A DNA stretch of 64,000 nucleotides from Dokdonia sp. 4H-3-7-5 (GTDB taxonomy: Bacteria; Bacteroidota; Bacteroidia; Flavobacteriales; Flavobacteriaceae), in NCBI RefSeq assembly GCF_000212355.1, contig NC_015496.1:1240001-1304000 (forward strand). Direction: 5' to 3'. Below the pieces are notes generated by a model. That model was not told where the DNA came from and ran no database searches. It saw only the letters and a list, made by a program, of their open reading frames with translations. The position numbers and the translations under genes were made by a program. This document shows positions 8,796 through 18,174 of this stretch, in pieces; positions within the stretch are counted from its first letter, which is position 1; each line of letters opens with the position of its first letter.

Positions 8796-9774
8796 CGTTA
8801 GGTGTGCGGTCTATAGATATATTAAAAATTGCGTCTCCTTGATAGACTAGCGATGCCTCGTTTACATTAATCACGTATCCTTCGTTTTTTGCCTTTACAA
8901 CATGACGAAATTTACCGTACGGATCTGTGATTGTGGCTATATGCTGGCCTACAGATAGCCGCTCACCACAACTCACTTTAGTATGTAATAATCCAGAATA
9001 TTGCGCTCTAAGCCACGTAATAGCATCTACCGTTACAGATTCTTTTAAAACTTCTGGAACCTCAAAATTAGCACCAAGCATTTTTAGATGGTCTAATATT
9101 CTCATAGTTCCAAAAACACCTAATCGTGCAATTTCCTTGTCACTTACTTTAGACTTCCCGCCCTCAAAAAGAATCACTGGTTTTCCCATTCTTGCACAAG
9201 TGGCTCTATATGATTTTGGTATCATTTTAGAGTGCAAAGTAAATGGTGCGTTAAAGATAGACCCATACTTTAAAGATGTCTCATCTGAGGGTTCTATGCG
9301 TACTTGTGCAACATTAAATCTAGATGCTCCACCGGTGTGAAAATCCAAACATATATCTGCTACAGGTAATATTTTCTTTACAAATTGATAGGCAAACCTG
9401 CTAGCAAGTGATCCTCTTGGATTTCCTGGGAATACGCGGTTGAGATCTCTTCCATCTGGAAACGTGCGTTTCATATCTAAAAATCCAAAGATATTTACCA
9501 CCGGCACACAGATGATGGTTCCTCGCTTAGGCTTATTTATCTTTTTTGCGATGAGCTGGCGTACAATTTCAACTCCATTAATTTCATCACCATGAATTCC
9601 CGAAGTGATTAAAATTACTGGACCAGGTTTTTTTGCTCGCTCTATGATGATGGGAACCTCTACAGAGGTGGCCGTATAAAGTTTTGCAATATTGAAATTT
9701 ATAGTAGCGCTCTCACCAGGTATTACCTGTTTACCTAGTATTGTGAGGATGTTGTTTTCGTCTATTTTTGGCAC
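8776..9774 (-). CDS. Succinylglutamate desuccinylase/aspartoacylase-family zinc hydrolase
   Basis: A 332-residue M14-like zinc amidohydrolase. The probable zinc ligands are His61 and Glu64 in GIHGDEINGVEI and His146 in DFHTGG. The probable catalytic Glu204 lies in ILFEGGKSK. A C-terminal beta domain (TKVSCGERLSVGQHIATI) resembles the lid domain of the AstE/AspA family. It lies 6 nt downstream of rimK and overlaps the folate gene. Family members remove acyl groups from amino acids. The position next to an amino-acid ligase suggests it may act on the same substrate or trim added glutamates, but this is inference. Confidence 0.85.
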   Translation of the reverse strand: MPKIDENNILTILGKQVIPGESATINFNIAKLYTATSVEVPIIIERAKKPGPVILITSGIHGDEINGVEIVRQLIAKKINKPKRGTIICVPVVNIFGFLDMKRTFPDGRDLNRVFPGNPRGSLASRFAYQFVKKILPVADICLDFHTGGASRFNVAQVRIEPSDETSLKYGSIFNAPFTLHSKMIPKSYRATCARMGKPVILFEGGKSKVSDKEIARLGVFGTMRILDHLKMLGANFEVPEVLKESVTVDAITWLRAQYSGLLHTKVSCGERLSVGQHIATITDPYGKFRHVVKAKNEGYVINVNEASLVYQGDAIFNISIDRTPNDDQAGA

Positions 9775-9780
9775 AATCTC

Positions 9781-10653
9781 TTATATATTACGTTCAATAT
9801 AGCGAATAATTGTTTTGGCAATATCCTTCCCTGTAGCTTTTTCAATCCCTTCTAAACCTGGAGATGAATTTACTTCTAGAATGAGTGGGCCGCGATCACT
9901 TTGCAGCATATCTACACCAGCTACTCCTAGACCCATTGCTTTTGCTGCTTTTATAGCCGCATTTTCCTCTTCGTCTGTTAAGCTTATAATTTCTGCGGTT
10001 CCTCCTCTATGCAAATTAGAACGGAACTCTCCTTCTTTACCCTGGCGCTTCATAGCCCCTACAATCTGACCATCTACTACAAATGCTCTAATGTCTGCTC
10101 CTTTTGCTTCCTTGATATATTCTTGCACAATCACTCGGGCTTCGAGTCCATTAAAGGCCTCGATTACAGACTCGGCTGCATTTTTGGTTTCGGCAAGCAC
10201 TACGCCTAAACCTTGAGTTCCCTCAAGTAGTTTTATAATAAGAGGTGCTCCACCTACATGTGCAATCATCTCCTCCACATCTCGGGAGTAGTTTGTAAAA
10301 ATGGTCTTAGGTAACCCTAGTTTTGATCTAGATAATACTTGTAAACTACGCAGTTTATCTCGACTTCTCACAAGTGCCTGAGAGGTTGTTGTGGTAAAAG
10401 CATCCATCATCTCAAATTGCCTCACCACTGCAGTACCATAAAACGTAATAGAAGCACCTATACGAGGTATAATTGCATCTGCTGTCTCAAGTGTGCGTCC
10501 TTTGTAAAAGACCGTAGGCTTTTTCTTTTCTATGATAAGGTCACATTTAAGAGGATCAATTACCTCAACGCTATGCCCTCTCTTTAATCCTACTTCTACA
10601 AGTCTAGATGTACTGTATAAATGCGGATTACGAGATAATATCTTTAGATTCAT
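9781..10653 (-). CDS. rimK: RimK-family ATP-grasp ligase (ribosomal protein S6 glutamylation)
   Basis: A 290-residue ATP-grasp enzyme. The N-terminal domain is that of RimK ([20 protein letters not shown]). An ATP-binding segment ([20 protein letters not shown]) and a Mg/ATP loop ending in [12 protein letters not shown] follow. RimK adds glutamate residues to the C terminus of ribosomal protein S6 and can make poly-glutamate. It overlaps rimB by 26 nt and is followed by the aspartoacylase-like gene 6 nt later. The family is firm; the actual acceptor in this organism is not shown. Confidence 0.93.
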   Translation of the reverse strand: MNLKILSRNPHLYSTSRLVEVGLKRGHSVEVIDPLKCDLIIEKKKPTVFYKGRTLETADAIIPRIGASITFYGTAVVRQFEMMDAFTTTTSQALVRSRDKLRSLQVLSRSKLGLPKTIFTNYSRDVEEMIAHVGGAPLIIKLLEGTQGLGVVLAETKNAAESVIEAFNGLEARVIVQEYIKEAKGADIRAFVVDGQIVGAMKRQGKEGEFRSNLHRGGTAEIISLTDEEENAAIKAAKAMGLGVAGVDMLQSDRGPLILEVNSSPGLEGIEKATGKDIAKTIIRYIERNI

Positions 10654-11074
10654 TGTTTTTAAGATTGTAGGATACGTTTGTAAACTCAGTATCCACGATG
10701 AATTTTTTTGTTAGAAATTTCCTTCCTATCAGAACAGGAAACCTCATATCTTCTCTTGACGAGAGCGTTAATGATATCTTATAAGTCTTACTAAAGATAG
10801 TAATACTACTCTGGACTTGATATCTATATTGAGTTTCTCCATTACTACTTCGCACGATGGCAATATCATACTCCTCAAAAATCATTTCTTGACCATTATA
10901 GAGTGGATGTTCTTCGTCAAAAAATGTGCACACTAGTTTGTTTTCCTTTTCAACAATACTGTGACAATGTATGGAAGAGGTGTAGGCACCCGTATCGATT
11001 TTAATATCAATATCGTAAAATCCTAGAACTGGAAAATCTGCTTTGTCAGTGCGACCTATAGTGCGTTTTGGCAT
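10628..11074 (-). CDS. rimB: RimB-type retropepsin-like protease
   Basis: A 148-residue single-domain protein of the 'ATP-dependent zinc protease' family (PF05618). The family is now regarded as retropepsin-like: the active-site signature is DTGA at residues 27-30 ([13 protein letters not shown]), and the second conserved block is [11 protein letters not shown]. In Pseudomonas, RimB partners RimK and processes glutamylated S6. Here rimB is the first gene of the operon and overlaps rimK by 26 nt, which supports a joint role. It is divergent from uvrC. Confidence 0.88.
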   Translation of the reverse strand: MPKRTIGRTDKADFPVLGFYDIDIKIDTGAYTSSIHCHSIVEKENKLVCTFFDEEHPLYNGQEMIFEEYDIAIVRSSNGETQYRYQVQSSITIFSKTYKISLTLSSREDMRFPVLIGRKFLTKKFIVDTEFTNVSYNLKNNESKDIIS

Positions 11075-11133
11075 AGTGTGGCAAGTTATAAAATATGTAC
11101 TTTCTTTATAAAGATTTTAATGCGATTTTTTAT

Positions 11134-11148
11134 GCTTTCGCGAAAGCG
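11134..11148. repeat. Dispersed palindrome, perfect core copy (intergenic)
   Basis: GCTTTCGCGAAAGCG in the 102-nt spacer between rimB and the chosen uvrC start. Confidence 0.95.
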
Positions 11149-11176
11149 TAATCGGCCTCATATATTATCTTTGAGT

Positions 11177-12973
11177 ATGCCTGCTGCTCCAATAGAACTT
11201 CAACTCAAAACACTTCCTACAAGTCCGGGAATATATCAATACTACGATAAAAACGGAAAACTGCTTTACGTAGGAAAAGCAAAGAACTTAAAAAAACGAG
11301 TACTTTCCTATTTTAATAAAACCCTAGATAACGGCCGCATAAGGACGATGGTCAAAAAGATTCACGAGATGAAGCATATCGTGGTCGAGACCGAGACAGA
11401 TGCGCTTCTTCTTGAAAACAGTCTTATAAAAGAATATCAGCCACGGTACAACGTACTCCTTAAAGATGATAAAAGCTACCCGTGGATTTGTATAAAAAAT
11501 GAACGCTTCCCTAGGATTTTCCCTACGCGTAGACTCATTAAAGACGGTAGCGAGTATTATGGTCCATACACGAGTATGAAAACAGTGCGCACACTACTAG
11601 ACTTGATTAAAAGTTTATATAAGCTTCGCACTTGTAATTATGACCTTTCTAAGGATAAGATAGACGCTGGGAAGTATAAAGTGTGCCTTGAATATCATCT
11701 AGGCAACTGCGAAGGCCCTTGTGAAGACAAGCAGTCAGAAAAAGAATATCATGAGCACATAGAACACATACGACAGATTGTAAAAGGGGATTTTAAAGAT
11801 TCTCTAGCTCGCTTTCGCGAAAAAATGAAGGAGCACGCTGCTGCCATGGAATTTGAAGATGCACAACGCATTAAAGAAAAGCTTGACATCCTTGAAGGGT
11901 ACCAATCTAAAAGTACGGTGGTTAATCCTAAGATAAGCGATGTTGATGTATTCTCCATTATAAGCGATGAGGGGTATGGGTATGTAAACTTCTTACAGAT
12001 ATCACACGGTGCCATTATTAAGTCTCATACGCTAGAACTCAAGAAGCAACTAGACGAGACCGATAAAGAATTACTAGAACTCGGTATTATTGAGATTCAG
12101 CAACGTTTTGACCATAACTCAAAGGAAATCTATGTTCCCTTTGAAGTAGAGCTAGGTGATCAATATAAAATTACCGTGCCTAAACTAGGTGACAAAAAAC
12201 GCATACTAGAACTCTCTGAACGTAATGCAAAATATTACAGGATGGAACGTTTCAAGCAAACTAAAATAGTAGATCCAGACCGCCATACTAACCGCATCAT
12301 GGCACAAATGAAGGCAGACCTAAGATTAACTGAGGAGCCTAGACATATAGAATGCTTTGACAACTCAAACATACAAGGTTCAAATCCTGTAGCCGCCTGC
12401 GTGGTTTTTAAGAATGGAAAGGCTAGTAAAAGTGATTATCGTAAATTTAATATCAAGACAGTAGAAGGTCCAGATGATTTTGCGAGCATGGAAGAAGTAG
12501 TTTATAGACGTTACAAACGACTACTAGCCGAAGATCAACCACTACCTCAACTCATAATCGTAGATGGTGGTAAGGGTCAATTATCTAGTGGTGTAAAGGC
12601 ACTAGATGACTTAGGCTTGCGTGGCAAAATAGCAATTATAGGTATTGCAAAACGTCTAGAAGAATTATTTTATCCTGGTGACAGTATTCCATTATATCTC
12701 GACAAAAAGAGTGAGACCCTTAAAATTATACAACAATTACGTAATGAGGCGCACCGCTTTGGCATCACCTTTCACCGTAATCAACGTAGTAATGCAGCCC
12801 TAGGAACAGAACTTGACGCTATACGTGGTATAGGTGAAAAAACAATTGTAGATTTATTAAAACATTACCGTTCTGTTTCAAAAGTAAAAGTGGCAAGCAA
12901 AAAAAGTCTCACAGAGGTAATAGGACCATCAAAAGCAGCTATCATATATAATCACTACCACGTTAAAGAATGA
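11177..12973 (+). CDS. uvrC: Excinuclease ABC subunit C
   Basis: Makes both incisions in nucleotide excision repair together with UvrB. The protein is 598 residues from the ATG at 11177 (MPAAPIELQLKTLP). The open frame reaches back to 11078, but that part crosses the intergenic palindrome and is not UvrC-like. It has an N-terminal GIY-YIG nuclease (SPGIYQYYDKNGKLLYVGKA), an UvrB-binding UVR motif (AAAMEFEDAQRIKEKLDIL), an RNase H-like endonuclease domain (ECFDNSNIQGSNPVA) and a C-terminal helix-hairpin-helix (LDAIRGIGEKTIVDLL). A partial palindrome copy encodes RFREK just before the UVR motif. The stop codon overlaps the next start (ATGA). Confidence 0.95.
   Translation: MPAAPIELQLKTLPTSPGIYQYYDKNGKLLYVGKAKNLKKRVLSYFNKTLDNGRIRTMVKKIHEMKHIVVETETDALLLENSLIKEYQPRYNVLLKDDKSYPWICIKNERFPRIFPTRRLIKDGSEYYGPYTSMKTVRTLLDLIKSLYKLRTCNYDLSKDKIDAGKYKVCLEYHLGNCEGPCEDKQSEKEYHEHIEHIRQIVKGDFKDSLARFREKMKEHAAAMEFEDAQRIKEKLDILEGYQSKSTVVNPKISDVDVFSIISDEGYGYVNFLQISHGAIIKSHTLELKKQLDETDKELLELGIIEIQQRFDHNSKEIYVPFEVELGDQYKITVPKLGDKKRILELSERNAKYYRMERFKQTKIVDPDRHTNRIMAQMKADLRLTEEPRHIECFDNSNIQGSNPVAACVVFKNGKASKSDYRKFNIKTVEGPDDFASMEEVVYRRYKRLLAEDQPLPQLIIVDGGKGQLSSGVKALDDLGLRGKIAIIGIAKRLEELFYPGDSIPLYLDKKSETLKIIQQLRNEAHRFGITFHRNQRSNAALGTELDAIRGIGEKTIVDLLKHYRSVSKVKVASKKSLTEVIGPSKAAIIYNHYHVKE
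11810..11825. repeat. Dispersed palindrome, partly eroded copy (in uvrC)
   Basis: CGCTTTCGCGAAAAAA: the left arm and centre are intact, and the right arm is lost. It is read as RFREK. Confidence 0.75.
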
Positions 12974-15201
12974 AGTACTTCATACTAGTTATAGCCTTAA
13001 TATTAAGCTTCTCTGCATTTGCGCAAGATGCACAAAAAGAGGATGTAAAAGTAGGTCTTGTACTTAGTGGTGGTGGTGCAAAAGGCTTTGCTCACATAGG
13101 CGTTCTTAAAGTTATAGAAGAAGCTGGTGTACGCATAGATTACATTGCCGGCACTAGTATGGGTGCTATTGTAGGAGGACTCTATGCTTCAGGGTATAAT
13201 GCGGCAGAGTTAGATTCTATTTTTACTTCTGTAAATTTTAATAACATCATTCAAGATAATTTACCTCGTAAGGCAAAGACCTCTTATGAGCGTGACGATG
13301 CAGAGCGATATGTAGTATCACTACCGTTTGATCACCTTAAACTATCGCTTCCTAGCTCCTTAAGTAAAGGGCAAAACACTTATAATTTACTGGCTAAAAA
13401 TCTCGATCACATTTCGAATATTAATGATTTTAGTAAACTCCCGATACCCTTTTTCTGCATCGCTACAGATGTAGAAAAAGGAGAGCAAGTCATCTTGGAC
13501 AAAGGTTATCTCCCTGAAGCGCTTGGCGCTAGTGGTGCATTACCTTCATTATTTAGTCCAGTACTCATAAACGGAAAACTCCTTATAGATGGAGGTGTTA
13601 CAAATAACTATCCTGTAGAAGAGTTGCGCGCAAAAGGAATGGACATTATTATTGGTGTGGATGTACAAGATACACTGCGTGGTAGGTCCAATCTCAAATC
13701 TGCATCTGAGGTACTATTACAAATCAACAACTATCGCACCGCCAAAGCGATGGAGGAAAAACGCACACAAACAGATATTTACATACGACCTTCTATTGAT
13801 GCTTATTCTGTGGTTTCCTTTAATGATGGTAAAGTCATTATGGGCACAGGTCGCACTAAGGCGATGGAACAGTATGATGCACTTAAGGAAGTTGCTATGA
13901 GGCAAAAACCGCTTTCGCGAAAGCGCATAAAGCCTACTCCACAAGATTCATTACAAATTGCCGCAGTAAGTATTACAGGTAATGAGCAATATACCAGAGC
14001 TTACATTCTCGGAAAATTGAAACTTAAACCACCCATAACGGTATCATATGATGACTTTTACAATGGCATTAATAACCTCACAGCCACCGAAAACTTTAAC
14101 AGAATAGGTCACAGGCTGCAGAAGGTAAATGATGAGTTTGTACTTCACATTGAGCTTAAGGAATCTAGTAGCACGCAATCATTGCGCCTAGCGTTACATT
14201 ATGATGACCTTTTTCGCACTGCTGCACTCATTAATTTCACAAAAAAAGGAGTGCTTTTTAAAAATGATATTGCCTCTTTAGACTTTATTCTAGGAGACAA
14301 TATTAGATACGATTTTGACTACTACATTGATAAAGGTTTTTACTGGAGTGTGGGAGTAAACTCTTCTTACACCTCTTTTGAACAAGGGGTAAGCGCTCGT
14401 CTTATTGAAGATTTACGTGACATACCTCTAGATGGTATTAATAGGGTGAGCCTTAATTATCAAGACTTAACAAACAGAATTTATGTACAAACGCTACTAG
14501 CGAAGCAATTTACATTTGACATAGGTATACAGCATAAGTTTTTAGATATCGAAACAGAAACTGTTGTGTCCACTAATGAGGAAGAAACGGCTGTTATTTT
14601 TGAACGAAGTAACCTAGGAGGATTGTACTCTCAATTAAAATATGACTCTCTAGATAACAAATACTTTCCTAACTCAGGAGTTCTTTTTGATGCAGATTTT
14701 GATTTATTTCTAGCCTCATCAGATTACAACAATGATTTTACAGAGTTTGGGGTTGCAAATGCACGAATAAAGTATGCTGGAAGTATCGGTAATATATTTA
14801 CTGCTACCGTTGAAGCTGCAGGAGGTTTTAAAGTAGGTGGAGCAGATAATAATTCGCTTGACTTTTTCTTAGGAGGTTATGGAGCAAAAAAAGTAAATAA
14901 CATTGTTCCTTTTTTAGGATATGATTATTTAAGTATTGCTGGAGATGGCTATGTCAAAGCATTATTTGAAGTTGATTTTGAGGTTTTTCCTAAAAATCAC
15001 CTCAACCTCTCAGCAAACTTTGCAAATGTAGGGTATGATATATTTGACAAGCCCGAAAATTGGTTGCCACCGGCTACCTTTTCTGGATATTCCCTAGGGT
15101 ATGGCTCTGAAACGCTACTTGGACCTTTGCGACTTAAATACACCTATAGCCCAGAAGTTAAACGTAGTGAGTGGTTTATAAGTCTAGGTTACGAATTTTA
15201 A
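12970..15201 (+). CDS. Patatin-like phospholipase fused to POTRA and BamA-type barrel (PlpD-like)
   Basis: A 743-residue surface or secreted lipase of type Vd autotransporter layout. A signal peptide (about 1-18) precedes the patatin domain (about 27-310), which has an oxyanion loop GGGAKG, nucleophile Ser63 in GTSMG, and Asp207 in the DGG motif, so the Ser-Asp dyad is intact. One POTRA-like module follows (about 330-400, VSITGNEQYTRAYILGKLKL). A 16-strand Omp85-type barrel extends to the end (RLKYTYSPE ... FISLGYEF). It overlaps uvrC by 4 nt and so is translationally coupled, although no functional link to DNA repair is evident. A perfect palindrome copy encodes LSRKR in the linker between patatin and POTRA. 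Confidence 0.92.
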   Translation: MKYFILVIALILSFSAFAQDAQKEDVKVGLVLSGGGAKGFAHIGVLKVIEEAGVRIDYIAGTSMGAIVGGLYASGYNAAELDSIFTSVNFNNIIQDNLPRKAKTSYERDDAERYVVSLPFDHLKLSLPSSLSKGQNTYNLLAKNLDHISNINDFSKLPIPFFCIATDVEKGEQVILDKGYLPEALGASGALPSLFSPVLINGKLLIDGGVTNNYPVEELRAKGMDIIIGVDVQDTLRGRSNLKSASEVLLQINNYRTAKAMEEKRTQTDIYIRPSIDAYSVVSFNDGKVIMGTGRTKAMEQYDALKEVAMRQKPLSRKRIKPTPQDSLQIAAVSITGNEQYTRAYILGKLKLKPPITVSYDDFYNGINNLTATENFNRIGHRLQKVNDEFVLHIELKESSSTQSLRLALHYDDLFRTAALINFTKKGVLFKNDIASLDFILGDNIRYDFDYYIDKGFYWSVGVNSSYTSFEQGVSARLIEDLRDIPLDGINRVSLNYQDLTNRIYVQTLLAKQFTFDIGIQHKFLDIETETVVSTNEEETAVIFERSNLGGLYSQLKYDSLDNKYFPNSGVLFDADFDLFLASSDYNNDFTEFGVANARIKYAGSIGNIFTATVEAAGGFKVGGADNNSLDFFLGGYGAKKVNNIVPFLGYDYLSIAGDGYVKALFEVDFEVFPKNHLNLSANFANVGYDIFDKPENWLPPATFSGYSLGYGSETLLGPLRLKYTYSPEVKRSEWFISLGYEF
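13910..13925. repeat. Dispersed palindrome, perfect 16-bp copy
   Basis: CGCTTTCGCGAAAGCG at the patatin-POTRA linker, read as LSRKR. Confidence 0.95.
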
Positions 15202-15332
15202 ACAATTCTTAAGCAATATTTAAATAGCCCACTCGTTGTTGCGGTTTTATAGTTTTTTTAACCTTTTTGTTTTAATATTTGGCACATATCGTGGTTTCTA
15301 TTGGTAAATGTTTAATCTAAAAATCATTCATC

Positions 15333-16103
15333 ATGAAAATCAACACCATCATCCTCTCCGTAACCTTCTTTACTTTCTTTTTAAGCTGTGATTCTTCAAC
15401 AGAAAATAATAGTGAACATGGTACTCAAGAAACTCTTGCCATCACAACTCCAAAAGTTCTCGCGACTCCAACTCAATTTTATGTGAACTCTTCCTCTGGT
15501 CTATCACTAAGATCAGGAACAAATCTCACCTCAAAAAAAATTCTCACACTTCCTTATGGTGCACAGGTATTCCTATTAAGTAATCCTGAGCACACAGAAA
15601 TGACGGTAGATGGAATTAAAGGCGAGATGATAGAAGTAAACTATCAGGGAGCAACAGGCTTTGCTTTTAATGGATACTTAACATCGCTTGCTCCACCGCA
15701 ACCAAATGAAGGTCTAGAAGCATACATAAACCGCATAAGCACTCCAGAACACCCTATTAAAGTAGTCAAGAAGGCCAATAAAAAGGGAGAGGATTATGGA
15801 ATGACTACAACGCTAGTACTTCCTGCAAAAAACTGGAATGAAGCCTACCGAATATCTCAGCGTCTCTTTAATCTTCCTAAAGGGATAAATCCAGAACTTT
15901 CAAATAGAAAAGAAACAGTAACTATTATAAATGGTGAGAAAAGAGACCGCACACAAATAGATGAACTTACTATTAATGTTACTCCAAAGGGTGCAATAAC
16001 AAATATCACTTACTCATATGCGTTAAGAGATTATAAGCGCACTATCATCATCAAACAATCTGCTAATGCTTTTGTGATCACAGAGGAAGAAATATCTCTA
16101 TAA
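15333..16103 (+). CDS. SH3-domain lipoprotein, function unknown
   Basis: A 256-residue protein. The lipoprotein signal ends at Cys19 (FFLSCDSS), and a Ser/Thr/Glu-rich spacer follows. A bacterial SH3 domain lies at about residues 48-115 (YVNSSSGLSLRSGTNLTSKK ... GATGFAFNGYL). The C-terminal domain of about 130 residues was not recognised. Bacterial SH3 domains often bind peptidoglycan or peptides in the periplasm. It is a lone gene, 131 nt after the lipase gene, ending at a bidirectional terminator. Confidence 0.75.
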   Translation: MKINTIILSVTFFTFFLSCDSSTENNSEHGTQETLAITTPKVLATPTQFYVNSSSGLSLRSGTNLTSKKILTLPYGAQVFLLSNPEHTEMTVDGIKGEMIEVNYQGATGFAFNGYLTSLAPPQPNEGLEAYINRISTPEHPIKVVKKANKKGEDYGMTTTLVLPAKNWNEAYRISQRLFNLPKGINPELSNRKETVTIINGEKRDRTQIDELTINVTPKGAITNITYSYALRDYKRTIIIKQSANAFVITEEEISL

Positions 16104-16115
16104 ATCTCATTAACT

Positions 16116-16148
16116 AAAAATGGGTAGCCAGTGGCTACCCATTTTTTT
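16116..16148. terminator. Bidirectional intrinsic terminator between convergent genes
   Basis: Stem AAATGGGTAGCC/GGCTACCCATTT with a tiny AGT loop. There are T-runs on the right (plus strand) and A-runs on the left (serving the minus strand). It closes both the SH3 lipoprotein gene and the pyk operon. Confidence 0.85.
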
Positions 16149-16165
16149 ATACATTATACGGAGAA

Positions 16166-17593
16166 TTACACCTCAGAAACACGGAGTGTATTAACCATTC
16201 CTTTATCTAGTAATGGCATTGCTACTAGGTTGATAAGCATATCTCCTTTATCTACCAATTCTGTATTTAAAGCCATTTGTCTTATGTCTTCTACCGTCTC
16301 ATCTGTACTTACAAATTTGTCATAAAACAATGCTTTTACACCCCATAATAGGTTAAGCTGTGTAAGTATGCGCTTATTTGATGTAAATACAAGAATGTGG
16401 GATGATGGTCTCCATGCTGAGATTTGAAATGCTGTGTAACCACTATTTGTTAAGGTAGTAATTGCTTTTGCATCTATCTCATCTGCCATGTGAGCCGCGT
16501 GATAACATATTGCTTTAGTAATGTAACGTTTAGTCTTAATGTGTGGTGGTGCCTGCGGAACTTTAATAAGATCTGAATCTTCTACGTTACGACATATAGA
16601 AGCCATCTTTTCAATCACCTGCACCGGGTATTGACCTACAGAAGTTTCTCCAGAAAGCATTACTGCATCTGCTCCGTCCATTACAGAGTTTGCAACGTCA
16701 TTTACCTCAGCACGTGTAGGCGTAAGGCTAGAAATCATTGTTTCCATCATTTGTGTAGCAATGATTACTGGTATTCTTGCTTTTTTTGCGCGCAATACTA
16801 ATTGCTTTTGCACTAACGGCACCTCATGTGCTGGAATTTCTACACCTAGATCTCCACGCGCCACCATTAAAGCATCACAATAAGCAACAATCTTATCAAT
16901 ATTTGCTACAGCCTCAGGTTTTTCAATTTTGGCAATGATTGGCACTTTATGGTCAGAGTGTTTCTTAATCAACTCTTGTAATTGCTGCAAGTCTTCTGCA
17001 TGTCTTACAAAAGAAAGTGCCATCCAGTCCACCTTAAGTCCTAAAGCGAAAATTGCATCTTTTACGTCTTTTTTAGTGAGTGCTGGAAGTGATATGTCTG
17101 TATTAGGTAAGTTTACCCCTTTTTTAGAACGTAACGGTCCTCCTTGAATTACCGTAGCCTCAACTTCTGTTTTACCATCTGTTTCATCAACTTGAAACAT
17201 CAATTTACCATCATCTAGTAAAATGCGCTCACCTGCTTTTACGTCACGAGGAAACTGCTTATAATTCATATAAACACGATCCTTTGTTCCTTCAAATTCG
17301 CTTTCTGTTGAGAAGGTAATTTTATCTCCAGGATTTACAACTACCTCTTCCTTCATTTTTCCTATACGAAGTTTTGGCCCTTGTAAATCTGCTAGGATTG
17401 ATGTGTTGTATCCAGTCTCTTCGCTTAGTTCACGAATCATAGCTACGCGCTCCTTAACATCTTCATAGTCTGCATGTGAAAAGTTAATGCGGAATACATC
17501 TACTCCTGCATTCATCATGTCTAGCAATACTTGTCGCTTACTAGTTGCTGGCCCTAGCGTTGCAACTATCTTGGTTTTTTTTCTTTTCTGCAT
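16166..17593 (-). CDS. pyk: Pyruvate kinase
   Basis: The last step of glycolysis: phosphoenolpyruvate + ADP to pyruvate + ATP. The 475-residue length is normal. Visible features are the N-terminal barrel start KIVATLGPATSKRQ, the active-site segment IIAKIEKPEAV (signature Lys/Glu), the MVARGDLGVEIP metal/substrate loop, and TRAEVNDVANSVMDGADAVM. The B domain lies between about 70 and 170. The C-terminal regulatory domain is short. The start codon overlaps the stop of the upstream IPExxxVDY gene (TAATG), so the two are translationally coupled. Confidence 0.97.
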   Translation of the reverse strand: MQKRKKTKIVATLGPATSKRQVLLDMMNAGVDVFRINFSHADYEDVKERVAMIRELSEETGYNTSILADLQGPKLRIGKMKEEVVVNPGDKITFSTESEFEGTKDRVYMNYKQFPRDVKAGERILLDDGKLMFQVDETDGKTEVEATVIQGGPLRSKKGVNLPNTDISLPALTKKDVKDAIFALGLKVDWMALSFVRHAEDLQQLQELIKKHSDHKVPIIAKIEKPEAVANIDKIVAYCDALMVARGDLGVEIPAHEVPLVQKQLVLRAKKARIPVIIATQMMETMISSLTPTRAEVNDVANSVMDGADAVMLSGETSVGQYPVQVIEKMASICRNVEDSDLIKVPQAPPHIKTKRYITKAICYHAAHMADEIDAKAITTLTNSGYTAFQISAWRPSSHILVFTSNKRILTQLNLLWGVKALFYDKFVSTDETVEDIRQMALNTELVDKGDMLINLVAMPLLDKGMVNTLRVSEV

Positions 17594-18075
17594 TATTCAA
17601 AAATTAAGTGTTCTTTATTTTTTAACGAGCTTACGTCTACTTCATAAGCGGTAACAATATGTGATATTTGATTGAGAATTTTTAGTGCTTTAGCTTTCGC
17701 GAAAGCGTTACCATCCTCAACCACTTTTATAAAATAATCTACTTGTGGCATCTCAGGAATAAAGTAGGTAGTCTTGAGTGTTTTCTCTGATTCAAAAAGA
17801 CCTACAACAGCCTTAGCTTCTACTTCTATCTTTGTCTTATTTGATAATACATAGTAATCTACGTACTGATGCTCATCATTAAATTCAAAAAAGGGATAGC
17901 TTGCCTCTTCTTCTCGATTGCCAATAATGAGGTCTTCACGAGAACGAGATAGTCTTAATCCAAGATTCTTATTAAGTAAGTATGCCAAGTAATATGGCTC
18001 TAATGAACCATGTATAGCTATGAGCGTAAAGTCATAACCAATGGAGTCTTCCAAAAGAATTTTATACATTCCCAT
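17593..18075 (-). CDS. IPExxxVDY-family protein
   Basis: A small conserved Bacteroidota protein recognised by its signature IPEMPQVDY. Function is unknown. From the ATG at 18075 (MGMYKILLED) it has 160 residues. The open frame reaches 18111, but those 12 extra residues are hydrophobic and atypical. The family is regularly found just upstream of pyk, as here, with overlapping stop and start. A perfect palindrome copy encodes AFAKA near the C-terminal third (DGNAFAKAKALK). No catalytic motif is visible. Confidence 0.8.
   Translation of the reverse strand: MGMYKILLEDSIGYDFTLIAIHGSLEPYYLAYLLNKNLGLRLSRSREDLIIGNREEEASYPFFEFNDEHQYVDYYVLSNKTKIEVEAKAVVGLFESEKTLKTTYFIPEMPQVDYFIKVVEDGNAFAKAKALKILNQISHIVTAYEVDVSSLKNKEHLIFE
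17693..17707. repeat. Dispersed palindrome, perfect core copy
   Basis: GCTTTCGCGAAAGCG, read as AFAKA in the IPExxxVDY protein. Confidence 0.95.
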
Positions 18076-18174
18076 AACGTTTAAGCAAGTTAGAAAGATA
18101 CAAAGAAGCATCCGAAGGAATACGCGAGAGGTATTAAAGTTACGTAAACGTTTTCGCTAGAAATTGTAAAGTAA

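Noticed and set aside
11078-11176. N-terminal extension of UvrC
   Set aside because: It runs through the intergenic palindrome. The standard UvrC start MPAAPIELQ is at 11177.
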